49,731 bases of DNA, taken from Lentisphaerota bacterium (GTDB taxonomy: Bacteria; Verrucomicrobiota; Kiritimatiellia; RFP12; UBA1067). The notes beneath the pieces were generated by a model, which saw only the letters and a program-made list of their open reading frames with translations, did no database searches and was not told where the DNA came from. Positions 10,370 through 21,414 of this stretch are shown one piece after another. How positions within the stretch are numbered: position 1 is the first letter of the stretch; each line of letters opens with the position of its first letter. Where the stretch lies: assembly GCA_012838435.1 (NCBI GenBank), contig DUPH01000357.1:1-49731 (forward strand). Direction: 5' to 3'. Made by a program: the position numbers and the translations under genes.

Positions 10370-10600
10370 TCTTCGCAAGTCTTGCGAAAAATGTGGAGTG
10401 CGGCGGCAAGCGGGTTTCCACGCGACGCCGCTTTTTGAGCAGGGGTGCGGTGGCGAGGTGGCGTGTAAAAGCGGTGCCGCGACCCGCGCACAGCGTGGCT
10501 CTTGTCACCGCAAGTCCAGTCGTCAGGCTTGCGAAGCGCCGGGAGGGACGAGCGTCTGCTCGTCCGGCGGCGTAAACGCCGCCCGCAGAACGGGGCGCAC
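10370..10600. repeat. Intergenic repeat island with GGACGAGC and GGCGGCG palindromes
   Basis: The 292-bp gap between purL and the endonuclease gene shows no credible gene. Besides the post-purL hairpin it holds TTCGCAA/TTGCGAA (near 10372-10388). Two adjacent hairpins follow: GGACGAGC-GTCT-GCTCGTCC (10546-10565) and GGCGGCG-TAAA-CGCCGCC (10566-10583). Both modules recur at 31986-32023, 38106-38145 and, in variant form, 17568-17609 and 39394-39438. Short open frames here are translations of the repeat. Confidence 0.7.
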
Positions 10601-10601
10601 G

Positions 10602-11606
10602 CTAGTCATACGAACGGAAGCGTTCGCGCAGCAGGCGGTACAGGCCGCGGATGCCGGTCGGCCAGAGGCGCGTGGGTGTTGTCGCTTCAAGCGCCGTTTC
10701 GACATCGTCGGGTAGATCGGCGAGAAAATCCAGTCCGGTGATGCGCTCGATCTCGTCGATTGAGACCAGTGTGGAGCGTGCGTAGGCTCGGCTTCGGATG
10801 TTTTGCGGCATGTAGACCGCGAAAGCCCGCAGGCGTTCGCCGCGCTGCGAGACTACGATCTGGTAAAAGGCGGTCGGGATACTGATGCCTGACTGGAGTC
10901 GCCTGTCTTCCGGCGAGGGAACCGCGCCGACGATGACCCAGACCGACCCGACGGTGTTCGGCCAGATCTCCGAAATGCGGTATTCGAGTTCGTACCAAGG
11001 GCCGCGATTCAAGCCGGAGCGTTGCGGGCAGATGTTCGAGGTCAGAAAGGTCTCAAGCTGCGCCGCCTTACCGAACCGAGAGGCAATGGCGAGGTTGGGT
11101 GCCATGTGGCCACGATCATAGCCGCTCTTGGTGTATTCTTTGTGTTGCGGCGAGCGTTTGGCTTGCGGATCTGGCTTGAAGCTGGAGGGCCGGGGCGGCA
11201 GTTCGGCGGGCGTCGCCACCGGGTAGGTGCGGTAAGCGGCCCACAGCGGATGCCGCAGCGAAGGCGAGTAGCCGACCACGAATCCTGTCTTGCGCAGGAT
11301 GGCGATGTCGCTGGGGGCCGGTTCGCCGACGCGCCTCGGCAGGCCGGCACAGGCGACCATGTTAGTGGAGAGCGCTGTGGGGTAGGCGACCTCAACATCT
11401 CGCCCGGTCAGGCCGAGCGCGTCGGTGAGATCGGCCGATGCGTTGCCGATGCGCGCGGCCCACTTGGCAAGCGGTGGGGGCAGGTGTTGCGCCTGCACCT
11501 GTTGCCAGTAGCGCGGCTGGTGGACATACCAGTTGGTCACCAACGCGACCAGCACAAGCAAGGTGCTGGCCCAACGGATGCAACGGCTGATCAGACGGCG
11601 TACCAT
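10602..11606 (-). CDS. Membrane-anchored or secreted DNA/RNA non-specific endonuclease (NUC1 family)
   Basis: Protein of 334 aa with a single hydrophobic N-terminal segment (about residues 10-28), then a beta-beta-alpha-metal nuclease domain. The catalytic signature DRGHMAPN is present with the general base at His167. The metal-ligand helix with SNICPQ follows at about residue 191, as in Serratia and EndoG nucleases. It would cut DNA and RNA on the periplasmic or outer side of the membrane. It is the last gene of the minus-strand run, 6 bp after the glycosyltransferase stop; the shine-dalgarno is weak. Roles in nutrient scavenging or cell-envelope biology are both possible. Confidence 0.9.
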   Translation of the reverse strand: MVRRLISRCIRWASTLLVLVALVTNWYVHQPRYWQQVQAQHLPPPLAKWAARIGNASADLTDALGLTGRDVEVAYPTALSTNMVACAGLPRRVGEPAPSDIAILRKTGFVVGYSPSLRHPLWAAYRTYPVATPAELPPRPSSFKPDPQAKRSPQHKEYTKSGYDRGHMAPNLAIASRFGKAAQLETFLTSNICPQRSGLNRGPWYELEYRISEIWPNTVGSVWVIVGAVPSPEDRRLQSGISIPTAFYQIVVSQRGERLRAFAVYMPQNIRSRAYARSTLVSIDEIERITGLDFLADLPDDVETALEATTPTRLWPTGIRGLYRLLRERFRSYD

Positions 11607-11612
11607 ACACGG

Positions 11613-12782
11613 TCAGGTGGTTGAGAGGACGTAGTCATAACATTGGGCGAGCGCTTGCTGGAAGTCTTGCGGTGAACGCCGTTCGCGCCGCAAGGTTTCG
11701 CGGCCGCGCCGGGAGAGTTCAGCACCCAGACGCGGGCTGTCGCAAAGGCGCAGGATTCCCGCCGCGAACTCTGTCGGGATCGGACGCGTGATGACGGCAT
11801 TCTCGGCGGAGAGGATGGCGCGGTTTGCAGGAGTGTCGGCCGCGACAATCGGCGTGCCGGACTTGAGGTAATCCAAGACTTTGATCGGTGCCGTCGTGCC
11901 GGCGCGGCGCGGCGAGATGAGTACATCCGAAATCGACAGCAGCGCAGCAAGCTCTTCGGTCCCGATGCGTCCCGGGAAACAGACCGACTCGTCGATACCG
12001 GCGCGGTTGAGAGCCTGGGTCATCCGCCGAATTTCAGCGGCGTCGCCACCGACGACAACGAAGCGTACGTTCGGGCGCGTCGCCAGTACATGCGGCATCG
12101 CGTTGAAAAACAGATCGAGTCCCTGAAAACGTGAGTAAGAACCGACGCAGGTGACCAGCTTCTGGTTGCGCTCGGTTCGGTAACGGGCCATGGCGAGATT
12201 GTGGACTGATGGCGAGATTTCTTCGTCAATCGCCGGAATGTCGGGGATTACACATGCGCGGCTGCGGCAGTTAAGGCGGCTGAACAGCTCGATCATCCCT
12301 GTGTCGTTACCGATGACAGCGGCCGCGCGGCGTAGCGCCCGCCGCTCCAGAAACCGGTGGAGGGTGTGCCAGAAGGGGTTTAATCCACGCGACCGATTCG
12401 GAACGAAATCACCCGTGCGCTCAAATACCCACGGGGTTTTTGTCAGACGGCCGGCAATACCAGCCACGACTCCGCCGTCATCGATACCGTGCATGAGGGT
12501 ATAGGCGTGACGGTTGCAGGCGGCGACAGCTTTGGCAGCCATGACGACATCTGTCGCAAAACGGCGCAGCGATGGTCCCGGCGGAAGGTTCCGGCAGAAG
12601 GGTAGATGCGGGGTTGAGAGCGACTGCACGCCCGGCATCTCAGGCACGGCACTGCCCGGCGGGGTCAGGAGGTCCACCGTGTGCCCGAGCGCGACAAGCG
12701 CCGCGAGATCATGGCGCACACGATGGCTGGCCCCGCGCCATGGAACGAAGGGAGTCGAAGAGACAAACAGGATACGGGGCAT
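11613..12782 (-). CDS. Glycosyltransferase, GT-B fold (family 4 type)
   Basis: Protein of 389 aa that transfers a sugar from a nucleotide donor. The N-terminal Rossmann half starts MPRILFVSSTPFVPWRGASH, with the short Gly-rich acceptor-side loop of GT4 enzymes. The C-terminal half has the donor site: CVGSYSRFQGLDLFFNA, then LISPRRAGTTAPIKVLDYLKS with the conserved Lys/Glu-like donor region. The frame extends to a TTG at 12842, but the ATG at 12782 starts the conserved domain and is preferred. It resembles the Stp1-like transferases linked with exopolysaccharide systems, which I cannot confirm. It lies in the FHA-MoxR run. Confidence 0.88.
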   Translation of the reverse strand: MPRILFVSSTPFVPWRGASHRVRHDLAALVALGHTVDLLTPPGSAVPEMPGVQSLSTPHLPFCRNLPPGPSLRRFATDVVMAAKAVAACNRHAYTLMHGIDDGGVVAGIAGRLTKTPWVFERTGDFVPNRSRGLNPFWHTLHRFLERRALRRAAAVIGNDTGMIELFSRLNCRSRACVIPDIPAIDEEISPSVHNLAMARYRTERNQKLVTCVGSYSRFQGLDLFFNAMPHVLATRPNVRFVVVGGDAAEIRRMTQALNRAGIDESVCFPGRIGTEELAALLSISDVLISPRRAGTTAPIKVLDYLKSGTPIVAADTPANRAILSAENAVITRPIPTEFAAGILRLCDSPRLGAELSRRGRETLRRERRSPQDFQQALAQCYDYVLSTT

Positions 12783-12838
12783 GGCAAAAAGGTCTGTAGT
12801 GAAAGGACGGGGCGAGTGACCGGCCCCGCTTTTCTTCG

Positions 12839-14239
<1,401 letters not shown>

Positions 14240-14280
14240 TGTGTGTTTTCCTTTATTGTCAGATAGAGTTAACGAGATTT

Positions 14281-15162
14281 TCAGGGCGTTGCCAGGCTGC
14301 CCGGAGCGGGATCGCTGGCCAGCGTGATCGTGCCCAAGTCTTTCACGGAGGTTGTCACGCGGATTCCCTGCAATGCCTTACAGAAGTAGCCGGGGATCGG
14401 TCCCTTGGTATCGGGCGGTCCCAGCTCCTGACGGGTGATCTCGCGGGTCTTTTTCATCTCCCAGTGGACGCCCAACTTGCTGGTGCCGACGCTTTCCATC
14501 AGACAGAGCTTAATGCTGCGGATTTGAATGTGTTTCAGGACCTCGGCACTTTGCAGGGTGACCGGAAGGGTGCGCACCTCCTGTTCAAGTACACGCGCTC
14601 TGCCGAAGGTGCCGCTCTGGCCTTCGAGTCGGTGTTGGTTTTTCACGTTGAAAAAGGGATTGGACTCGTTGACCTTCGCTCTGATCACGCGCACATCCGA
14701 CTCGGTCAGTGTGTTCTCGTCGCGCGAGAGCAGTAACCCTTCGTAAAAACAGTTCTCGCACAGCACGAAGAGATCGTATTTGCCGGGCGGCAGCCCGTGG
14801 AAGGAGAAGGCGTTGTTCTCGCCCAGTGCGGCGAGAAAGACCTCGTTGGTCATGTCTTTGTTGATGTTGCGCGCATTCTTGGCGGCGTCGCCACCCGCCA
14901 CATTGGCCAGCGCGGAAACGTTGGGGAATCTTTGTGGCATGGCCAGCACGCCGAGCACTTCGGATGGATTGCCGGCGATCACGCCGCGCAAACCGCCGCC
15001 AGCCCAAGGATCGGGCTTGGTGTACAGGTTGATACTGACCTGGGTTTTGCTGTAAGGCGACATATTGCCGGGGTTGATCTTAGTCGCCGCGCAGACCAGC
15101 GAGGCCGCGAGAACGGCCAGCAAAGCACCAGCGGCACGGGGGGCTATACGGGATGTCATCAT
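14281..15162 (-). CDS. Secreted protein of unknown function
   Basis: Not recognised as a named family. It is 293 aa with a signal peptide (cleavage near AASLVCAATK). The segment NNAFSFHGLPPGKYDLFVLC (about residues 117-136) resembles the beta-strand turn of carboxypeptidase-regulatory-like or transthyretin-type domains, and a CENC pair follows, so an extracytoplasmic beta-sandwich is plausible. The ATG overlaps the preceding stop as ATGA (15159-15162) and the FHA-MoxR start lies 41 bp downstream, so it is co-transcribed and probably works with those genes. Confidence 0.8.
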   Translation of the reverse strand: MMTSRIAPRAAGALLAVLAASLVCAATKINPGNMSPYSKTQVSINLYTKPDPWAGGGLRGVIAGNPSEVLGVLAMPQRFPNVSALANVAGGDAAKNARNINKDMTNEVFLAALGENNAFSFHGLPPGKYDLFVLCENCFYEGLLLSRDENTLTESDVRVIRAKVNESNPFFNVKNQHRLEGQSGTFGRARVLEQEVRTLPVTLQSAEVLKHIQIRSIKLCLMESVGTSKLGVHWEMKKTREITRQELGPPDTKGPIPGYFCKALQGIRVTTSVKDLGTITLASDPAPGSLATP

Positions 15163-17648
15163 CGTGTAAGGATCTCCTTCATATCGGCTTCATAGGGGTG
15201 ACCCGGGAAGCGGCGGATAAAGTCGGTGGCGATCTCTTTGGCGCGCGTTTTGTCGTTGAGCTGTAGTCGGCATTCGATCTCCAACTTCATGGCATCCGCG
15301 AGCTGCGCGCTCATTGTCACACTCTTGCGATAGGCCGCCAGTGCGTTGATCGCACGGCGCAGGTCACCGACGGTGATGTAGATCTTGGCCTCCGCCATCG
15401 GATAGTCGCCGGAAAGTTTGGAGGCGGGAGATTCATTCTCCCAGTCACTCAACTTTTGAAAGGCCTCGGCCAGCGCGTCTTGCTCGAGGAAACTGGAGAT
15501 TGTCGCGTACATCGACGCATCGTGGACCGTGTAGACTTTCCAGTCATCTACTTTCACACGCGAGGTGAGGCTCTGTGTGGCGGGGCGTCTGGAGGCCGCC
15601 CTGCCTGCTGTGTTGGTGTCGGCGTCGCGCTGCTGTTTCCGCGCACCGACGTAGGTTAGGCGTCCGCCGGCCGTGCCGGTTTTATGGCGGCTGCGGAAAC
15701 GGTCTTGTGCGTCTTTGTAAAATTTCAATGCCGCGTCATACTGGCCGAGCGCCCGTGCGACATCGCCTTGCCGCAACGCTGCAATCTGCGTTTGATCGGG
15801 GCCGATCGCCGCTTCCTTGAGAAAAGTAGTCTCCCGTCTGGCTGCCTCGGGGTCGTCGATATCAAACAAGTAAGCGCACACGCGCTCATCCTTCCAGCGG
15901 AATTTACGGGCGCTGTTTCTCTCGTTTTTCTCCAACCGCGCGATCCAATCCAGCAGAAGCTGGTCATTACGTTGCAGGCGCAACGTCTCGACGAACCGGT
16001 CTTCCAATGCCCAGCGTTCTTCGGGCGGCCGCTTTTGCAGCGTGTCGAAGCCGCGGTTGAAGATGTCGAGCAGAATCGGACCGGCATGGTAGGGGACGAG
16101 CAACTCAACCAACATGCCCCAGTGGTCATTGCTCCAATCGGCGCACGGATCGGCTGGCGGCGGGACGGCACGCAGCATGTCGTACAAGGCCTTACGCACT
16201 GCGAGCCGGTCTTCCTTGGTGTCCAGCGAAAGTGCGGGCGGCGTCCAGAAACAGCGCATACGCACCGTGGTGCGGGCAACGCCCGCCGCATTTGAAACGG
16301 CGAGGGTGACCGGATACGAAATGGTGTCGGGGTCGCCGGAAACCAACCAGTCGACCGCAGGCTCTGCAAGACGCTTGTTTGGGGGAAACTCCCAAGTGAC
16401 AGACTGCGCGGCGGAGGGCGTCACCGCGCCGTAGGAGAGCGCGAACAGGATCAAAGGTTTTTCACCGATCCAGTAGTACCCGAGACGCTGGTTGTTGCCG
16501 CGGATGGTTCCCGCGATACGTCCATCTTTGAACGCGATCCGCGTGATGTCGGCAAGCCCGGAGCGCGCGAGCCCGGTGACATGCTCGGGCAGTCCGTCTT
16601 TTGTTTCCATACCGGGGCGCTTCCAACAGAGGTTGATCTCCTGCGGGCCGGTCTTTTCAAAGTGGTAATAGTCGATGCGGTGAAGGCCGGGTTCGAGCTC
16701 GACCCAATCGCCGCGCTGTCCTTTGGCACCGGCATGCCGCGTGTGGATGCCGGGCCAACTATGGATGATCTTGCCGTCGATCGCGAATTCAGAGCCTTCG
16801 TCCGAAATCGTGCAGAAGTAGATGCGCTCCTTTTTTTCGAGCACAAACGCGCCGACAATCCAAGTTGAAAAGTCGTCGTCGGGGCCGAAGGGGTTGACCA
16901 TTGAGCCGATGCCATAATCCCACATGTCAAAAGAAGCTCCTTGGGCTGGCGGGTAGTCGCGCTCCATGCGTCTGGCCACCGCCAGACTAGCGTTGCCATT
17001 TTTTGAGAAGAAAATGGTCGATGGAAACAGGCGCGTGTTGGTCGGCCGCTGCGGCGGGTTGGCTGAGGGGGTGATGTAGACCGTGGCGGTCTCGCCGTTG
17101 TCCGGCTTGGCAAACAGTACGCCGAAGCCATCGGTTTGCGAGTCGGCGACGATCACGCTTTCCAGTTGCTTGCCCTGAGCATCGCGCACATCGGGGATGC
17201 GGAACTTGCCGGGTAGCAGGCCACCGTTGGGGATCTTGACGAAAACACCCAGATCAGGATGGTCTGGATCACGTGAAACAGACACCTCGACCCGCAATGC
17301 CGCGCCGGGCACGGCCCAGTTCTCTTGTTGCGCCCCGCTACGCCCGGCCGCAACAATCAGTAGCGCACAAACGACGAGACGCGAAAGGTGCCGCGCACCC
17401 AATCGGTTGGTGACAGGGGCGTGCGAAGACCATGCGTTTCTGGTGAAAAGGGGAGCAAAGAGTCGGGAGCGCGGGCGTCCTCGCCCGCAACAGCGTGTAC
17501 GCGACCGTGAACGCGGATCGCTGCGCTGTGAACGTGTACGGAGCCCGGGCTCGCGGAGCGCCGGGAGGGGCAAGCGTCTGCTTGCCCGCGGACGAGCAGA
17601 CGCTCGTCCCTCCCATCCTGCGGTCAAAAACAAATCACAACTCTTCAA
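15159..17648 (-). CDS. Secreted protein with PA14-like domain; N-terminus overwritten by repeats
   Basis: Large secreted protein of unknown function. A PA14-like beta-barrel is suggested by GSEFAIDGKIIHSWPG and GLHRIDYYHFEKTG, in the middle of the N-terminal third. The C-terminal third is helical and TPR-like (for example ARALGQYDAALKFYKDAQ). The signal peptide (SRLVVCALLIVAAGRSGAQQ) begins near 17385, but the ribosome-binding site AAGGAG (17658-17663) lies 240 bp upstream, just after the DUF4175-like stop. Between them is palindromic repeat DNA that stays open in frame. I list the TTG at 17648, 9 nt after AAGGAG (829 aa). A TTG at 17402 (747 aa) would start directly before the signal peptide and may be the real start. 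Confidence 0.72.
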   Translation of the reverse strand: MKSCDLFLTAGWEGRASARPRASRRLPLPALREPGLRTRSQRSDPRSRSRTRCCGRGRPRSRLFAPLFTRNAWSSHAPVTNRLGARHLSRLVVCALLIVAAGRSGAQQENWAVPGAALRVEVSVSRDPDHPDLGVFVKIPNGGLLPGKFRIPDVRDAQGKQLESVIVADSQTDGFGVLFAKPDNGETATVYITPSANPPQRPTNTRLFPSTIFFSKNGNASLAVARRMERDYPPAQGASFDMWDYGIGSMVNPFGPDDDFSTWIVGAFVLEKKERIYFCTISDEGSEFAIDGKIIHSWPGIHTRHAGAKGQRGDWVELEPGLHRIDYYHFEKTGPQEINLCWKRPGMETKDGLPEHVTGLARSGLADITRIAFKDGRIAGTIRGNNQRLGYYWIGEKPLILFALSYGAVTPSAAQSVTWEFPPNKRLAEPAVDWLVSGDPDTISYPVTLAVSNAAGVARTTVRMRCFWTPPALSLDTKEDRLAVRKALYDMLRAVPPPADPCADWSNDHWGMLVELLVPYHAGPILLDIFNRGFDTLQKRPPEERWALEDRFVETLRLQRNDQLLLDWIARLEKNERNSARKFRWKDERVCAYLFDIDDPEAARRETTFLKEAAIGPDQTQIAALRQGDVARALGQYDAALKFYKDAQDRFRSRHKTGTAGGRLTYVGARKQQRDADTNTAGRAASRRPATQSLTSRVKVDDWKVYTVHDASMYATISSFLEQDALAEAFQKLSDWENESPASKLSGDYPMAEAKIYITVGDLRRAINALAAYRKSVTMSAQLADAMKLEIECRLQLNDKTRAKEIATDFIRRFPGHPYEADMKEILTR
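17471..17625. repeat. Palindromic repeat cluster inside the 5' end of the PA14-like gene
   Basis: Three hairpins: GCGGGCG-TCCT-CGCCCGC (17471-17488), GGGCAAGC-GTCT-GCTTGCCC (17568-17587) and GGACGAGC-AGAC-GCTCGTCC (17590-17609). The last two have reverse-complementary loops, so they are opposite-orientation copies of one module, bracketed by GGGAGG and CCTCCC. Compared with 10546-10565, two stem pairs change together (A-T to G-C, G-C to A-T), which keeps the fold. Confidence 0.75.
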
Positions 17649-17683
17649 CTCACACGACTCCTTACGGCGCACCCGCACGCGCG

Positions 17684-20600
17684 CTACTGCATCTCACCAA
17701 TCGCTTTAAAGTAGTCCGACACCATGTCGCGGTATTCGGCTGGGGCTTCGTCCGGCGATGCGGCAATCGCATCTTCGGCGTTCTCCGTATTGCTGACCGC
17801 CCCCATGTCCGCGTTGCTGATCCCGTTTTCTAGCGACGTATAGGTGCTGCTGAGTGCCTGCAACGCCTTCTTGTGCAGTTCGGCGATCATCGCCGGCGAA
17901 GCGTTCTGCTTCTGCAACAGTTCGATCTGCTTGCTGAACGCGATATACTTCTTGAGGTCGTAGGTCCGCAGGTTGTTGAGCTGCGCCTGGGCGTACACCG
18001 CCTCGGCGTTCCGGGTCAACTGGGCGCGTGTGCTCTCGGCGGAGTCGGCCTCCACCTTGGTGTCGCGCCGCGTGGCGCCTTCGCCGCCCTCCATGCCCCT
18101 GTCCTGCGAGTAGCCGGAGTTCTTACCGCCGCCTGTGGCGACAGCGTCCGTGTGCCCCTCTTCTTCGACGTCGCCGGACTGATTGGAGTCCTGCGTGCGC
18201 CGCTTATCAAGATGCTCGTCACCCTCGCTGATTCTGCCGGAACGCGACATCACCTCGCCGTCTGACATGCCTTGCCGCCCGACCTGTGAACGGCCGTCCT
18301 GATCCTTGTGGTCGGGCCGGTCGTTGCCCGATTTACCGGCGGCGCTGTAGCTGACGGTTTCACCTTCGGAAATGCCCCATCCCATGTCAATATTGGCCAT
18401 GCCCTGATTGGTCACGGAGTCGTCCGCCTTTTCCGATTGCTCCTCTTCCTGCTCCAGCAGGTCGCCGATGATGTCCTGCAACTCTTCGGGCATGGTCACC
18501 TGACCGATCGGCCCCTTCATCTCCTCCTTGTCAATCGTCTCCATATTGCGCTTGACGTTATCGGGCACGGAGAAGAGCCACATTTCCATTTCGTCTGCCT
18601 TTTGCCCGGTCGCGATCATCATGTCGAGCAGGAAGTCCTCCTTTTGCAGGCCGATCTCGACCACTTCGTTTGTGCTGGAACCCGTCACCTGCTTCATCTC
18701 TTCGTACGTCTGAAAAGCGTCGGTCACCAGTTCGTTGACGGCATCCATCTCGGGCATGGCTTGCAGGTCGGTCGCGACCTTCAACATGGCTTGTGCCATG
18801 TTTTCTTTGAGTTCCACGATCTCCTCAAGCAGGTCTTCGTCAAGCTTCTCGGTCTTGTCGCCTTGGCTGCCGGTCTCGCGCAGGGCATCCACCACGCGTG
18901 TTTGCAAGTCCTCCATCTTCTTAATGGACTGCCGCGCGTCCTTGATAATCGCCAGCGCTTCTTCGGTCTTGTCCTTGGTCTCGGTTTCACGCCACTCTTT
19001 GAGAAATTCCATCAGCACGGCGATACCGTTGGTTACGTTGTTTTGCGGCGGCACGGCATTCGCGATCTGTTCCGATTCCATGATCTCGGCGATCGTGACC
19101 ATGGTGGGGTGAAGCTTCAGTTCTACCGCGCGGTCGGCGATTTTGGTCATCAAGGCACCAAACTCTTCATCTTCACGGTCTTGCTTCGCCTCGGACCGGC
19201 AGAAGCCGATCATGGCTTCCATGTCTTGCGCGAGGTTGTCTTGCCGATCGACGATGGCTTCCGGCAGTTCGGTCGCTTTTTCAACGGCCTTCAACGTGAC
19301 GTTGAGGTTGGCGGTCTGGCCTTTGCGGATGCCCTCCAGCATCGCCAAGACACCGGCGGCGGCCTGCGAGATCTCGCCCCTGTTCATGTTGCCGTCCGCT
19401 TGGACCAACAAGCGCAACACTGTGTTTTGCGCGTCGACTGCGAGCCGGGCGTTCTCTTCGCGCGTTTCCGCCGCTCCTGTCACCATGCGGGTCAACCGCA
19501 TGGTGGCGTCAGGCAGCGGCCCTTTTACCGCCTTGTCGAGCGCGACACGCGCCGTGCCGATCGCTGCGTCCTTAGTTTTTAGCAGCGTCTCGGCATAACT
19601 GCGGATCTCCGTCTGCTTTTCGGCGACCTCCTGCCAGAGCTGCTCGTCGTAGGTGGGCAGTCCTCCCTGCAACCGCTTGGTGGTGGCGAGCGTGGCGCGC
19701 TGACGTGCAACCAGCTCGCCGATCGTCTTGCGCGCCTCGCCGCGATTTTGCTGCTCGGCGGCAAACTGCGAGGAGAGCGTCGTCATCTCGAACAAGATTT
19801 GCTGGCTGACCGCGCGGTTGGGCGCGTCACCGGCGGCGGTGTCGTAGGCCACGATGCGCAGGGCCGAGGAGGCGGAGACGTCCGCCAGCGAACCGGTCCA
19901 TTTTTCGTTGAAAACTCTTTTTCCGTCGAGGTCCCACTCTTTGAGAACGTCGCCTTCGGCACCCGGTTTGGCACCTTTGTTGACGCGCTCGACACACACC
20001 TTACCGAGACCGTATTCGTCGGTGACTTCAAAATGTACGACCGGCGCGGCATTGGGCGGCAGGACCGCCTTTGCGGCCGAAGGGATCACCAGCCGGATAG
20101 CGGGCGCACGGTCTTCGATGAGTTCGAAGCGTACCGGTACGCGCATCTCAAGCCCGAAGGCGTCGCGTGCCGCGACCTGAAAGATTGAACCATCTTTAAT
20201 TGTTGCGGCCCCAGACCAACTCGCCTTGTCCGTGCCGGGCGTCAGCGTCAGCGTTTCCTGATCGAACAGGATCTGCGAGGTCTCGGTCGGCCGGTTGCAG
20301 ACGACTCGGAAGGCGACTTCTGAGTGAACCGGAATCGCCACCGCGTTGGTTAGCGCGTCGAAAGTACGCGGGGCCAACGACGTGTATCCGGGCGGCGTCA
20401 CCGTGAGTTGCAGGGCAGAGAGCGCCAGCGGCGGCACGGTGTCGATCGTGAAGGTGTCGGTCGGATAGGCGTCACCGACCTTGAAACGGTAACGGAGCGA
20501 GGTGGCTATTTTGGAGACGCGGTAGGGGAACTCCTCCTCTGTGCCGGTGGACGAGAACTGGCCGATCCGCACAGTCGAACGTTTGTCGTCGGAGGGATAG

Positions 20601-21259
20601 AGGTCCAGGTCCACGAACTGTCCGGCGCGGCCGGTGGCTTTGACCACCAGATCGATGCCGGAGCCCTGCACGATGGTCTTGTCGGCCGGCGTCACGGCGA
20701 TGACCGTTGCAAAGGTCGGCGGCGAAAGCTTCGAAAAAGGATTCAGCACGCGTTGCATGGCTACCGTCCACGCATTGCCGAGCACGAACGCCGGTATGGC
20801 CAGCAGCAGCACCGCTACGGCTACGGCGATCGCGCCGCGTTTGCGCAGGCGCCGATCCTTGATCTCGTGCAGGGGGAGCGTGTGAAACTCCGGCACGTCC
20901 TCATTCAGGTAGGTGCGCAGCCAAGAGGATTGCGAACGCTCGTTGGCGAAGAGCACGCGGTTGATGAGGTGGTTATCGAGCTGCGGGAATTTCTTTTCGA
21001 GAAACGCGGCCACGGCGGCGGGCGAGCGCTTCCGGCCGACCACGCGCGCCAGCCAAACCAGCGCGGCGATCACCAGGCCGATCAACACGAGCGAGAGGGT
21101 CAGCCGTCCGTAAGTCCGCGGACGGAGCCACACATCGAGTGCGGTTAAAGCGCCCCAAGCGGCCAATAGAAGGGCGAGCGCCACGATCAGATGCTCCGTG
21201 GCGTGCCAGCGGTTGATCTTGCCGTTGATGCGGTGAAGTTCTTGATCAAAACTCGACAT
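17684..21259 (-). CDS. DUF4175-like multi-domain inner-membrane protein
   Basis: Protein of 1191 aa, first gene of the minus-strand run. Transmembrane segments are at about residues 22-42, 52-71 and 142-161; the remainder is likely periplasmic. It contains Ig-like beta regions (for example LTVTPPGYTSLAPRTFDAL, about 280-300) and then very long Glu-, Lys- and Gln-rich helical stretches typical of coiled coils. The last 250 residues are Gly-, Ser- and Asp-rich low-complexity before a helical end. This architecture matches the large DUF4175 proteins found with MoxR ATPases in PVC bacteria, an assignment from memory of the family pattern. An AAGGAG site lies 8 nt before the ATG. Confidence 0.88.
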   Translation of the reverse strand: MSSFDQELHRINGKINRWHATEHLIVALALLLAAWGALTALDVWLRPRTYGRLTLSLVLIGLVIAALVWLARVVGRKRSPAAVAAFLEKKFPQLDNHLINRVLFANERSQSSWLRTYLNEDVPEFHTLPLHEIKDRRLRKRGAIAVAVAVLLLAIPAFVLGNAWTVAMQRVLNPFSKLSPPTFATVIAVTPADKTIVQGSGIDLVVKATGRAGQFVDLDLYPSDDKRSTVRIGQFSSTGTEEEFPYRVSKIATSLRYRFKVGDAYPTDTFTIDTVPPLALSALQLTVTPPGYTSLAPRTFDALTNAVAIPVHSEVAFRVVCNRPTETSQILFDQETLTLTPGTDKASWSGAATIKDGSIFQVAARDAFGLEMRVPVRFELIEDRAPAIRLVIPSAAKAVLPPNAAPVVHFEVTDEYGLGKVCVERVNKGAKPGAEGDVLKEWDLDGKRVFNEKWTGSLADVSASSALRIVAYDTAAGDAPNRAVSQQILFEMTTLSSQFAAEQQNRGEARKTIGELVARQRATLATTKRLQGGLPTYDEQLWQEVAEKQTEIRSYAETLLKTKDAAIGTARVALDKAVKGPLPDATMRLTRMVTGAAETREENARLAVDAQNTVLRLLVQADGNMNRGEISQAAAGVLAMLEGIRKGQTANLNVTLKAVEKATELPEAIVDRQDNLAQDMEAMIGFCRSEAKQDREDEEFGALMTKIADRAVELKLHPTMVTIAEIMESEQIANAVPPQNNVTNGIAVLMEFLKEWRETETKDKTEEALAIIKDARQSIKKMEDLQTRVVDALRETGSQGDKTEKLDEDLLEEIVELKENMAQAMLKVATDLQAMPEMDAVNELVTDAFQTYEEMKQVTGSSTNEVVEIGLQKEDFLLDMMIATGQKADEMEMWLFSVPDNVKRNMETIDKEEMKGPIGQVTMPEELQDIIGDLLEQEEEQSEKADDSVTNQGMANIDMGWGISEGETVSYSAAGKSGNDRPDHKDQDGRSQVGRQGMSDGEVMSRSGRISEGDEHLDKRRTQDSNQSGDVEEEGHTDAVATGGGKNSGYSQDRGMEGGEGATRRDTKVEADSAESTRAQLTRNAEAVYAQAQLNNLRTYDLKKYIAFSKQIELLQKQNASPAMIAELHKKALQALSSTYTSLENGISNADMGAVSNTENAEDAIAASPDEAPAEYRDMVSDYFKAIGEMQ

Positions 21260-21414
21260 AAGCGGCTCCTTGCTGTTACTCCCTCAGACCACAAGTCCAA
21301 GCGAACGGTTTACCATTTCCAACAATAGCAAAATGAGTGCGGGCTGTAAATCAGAAGCCAAGCATTTTTGCGAAGAAGTTTAAGAATTCGCTAGGCTTTT
21401 CCCCAGTGCAAGAG

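Noticed and set aside
10284-10741. Overlapping short frames across the purL-endonuclease gap
   Set aside because: They consist of repeat sequence and of the antisense of the endonuclease end.
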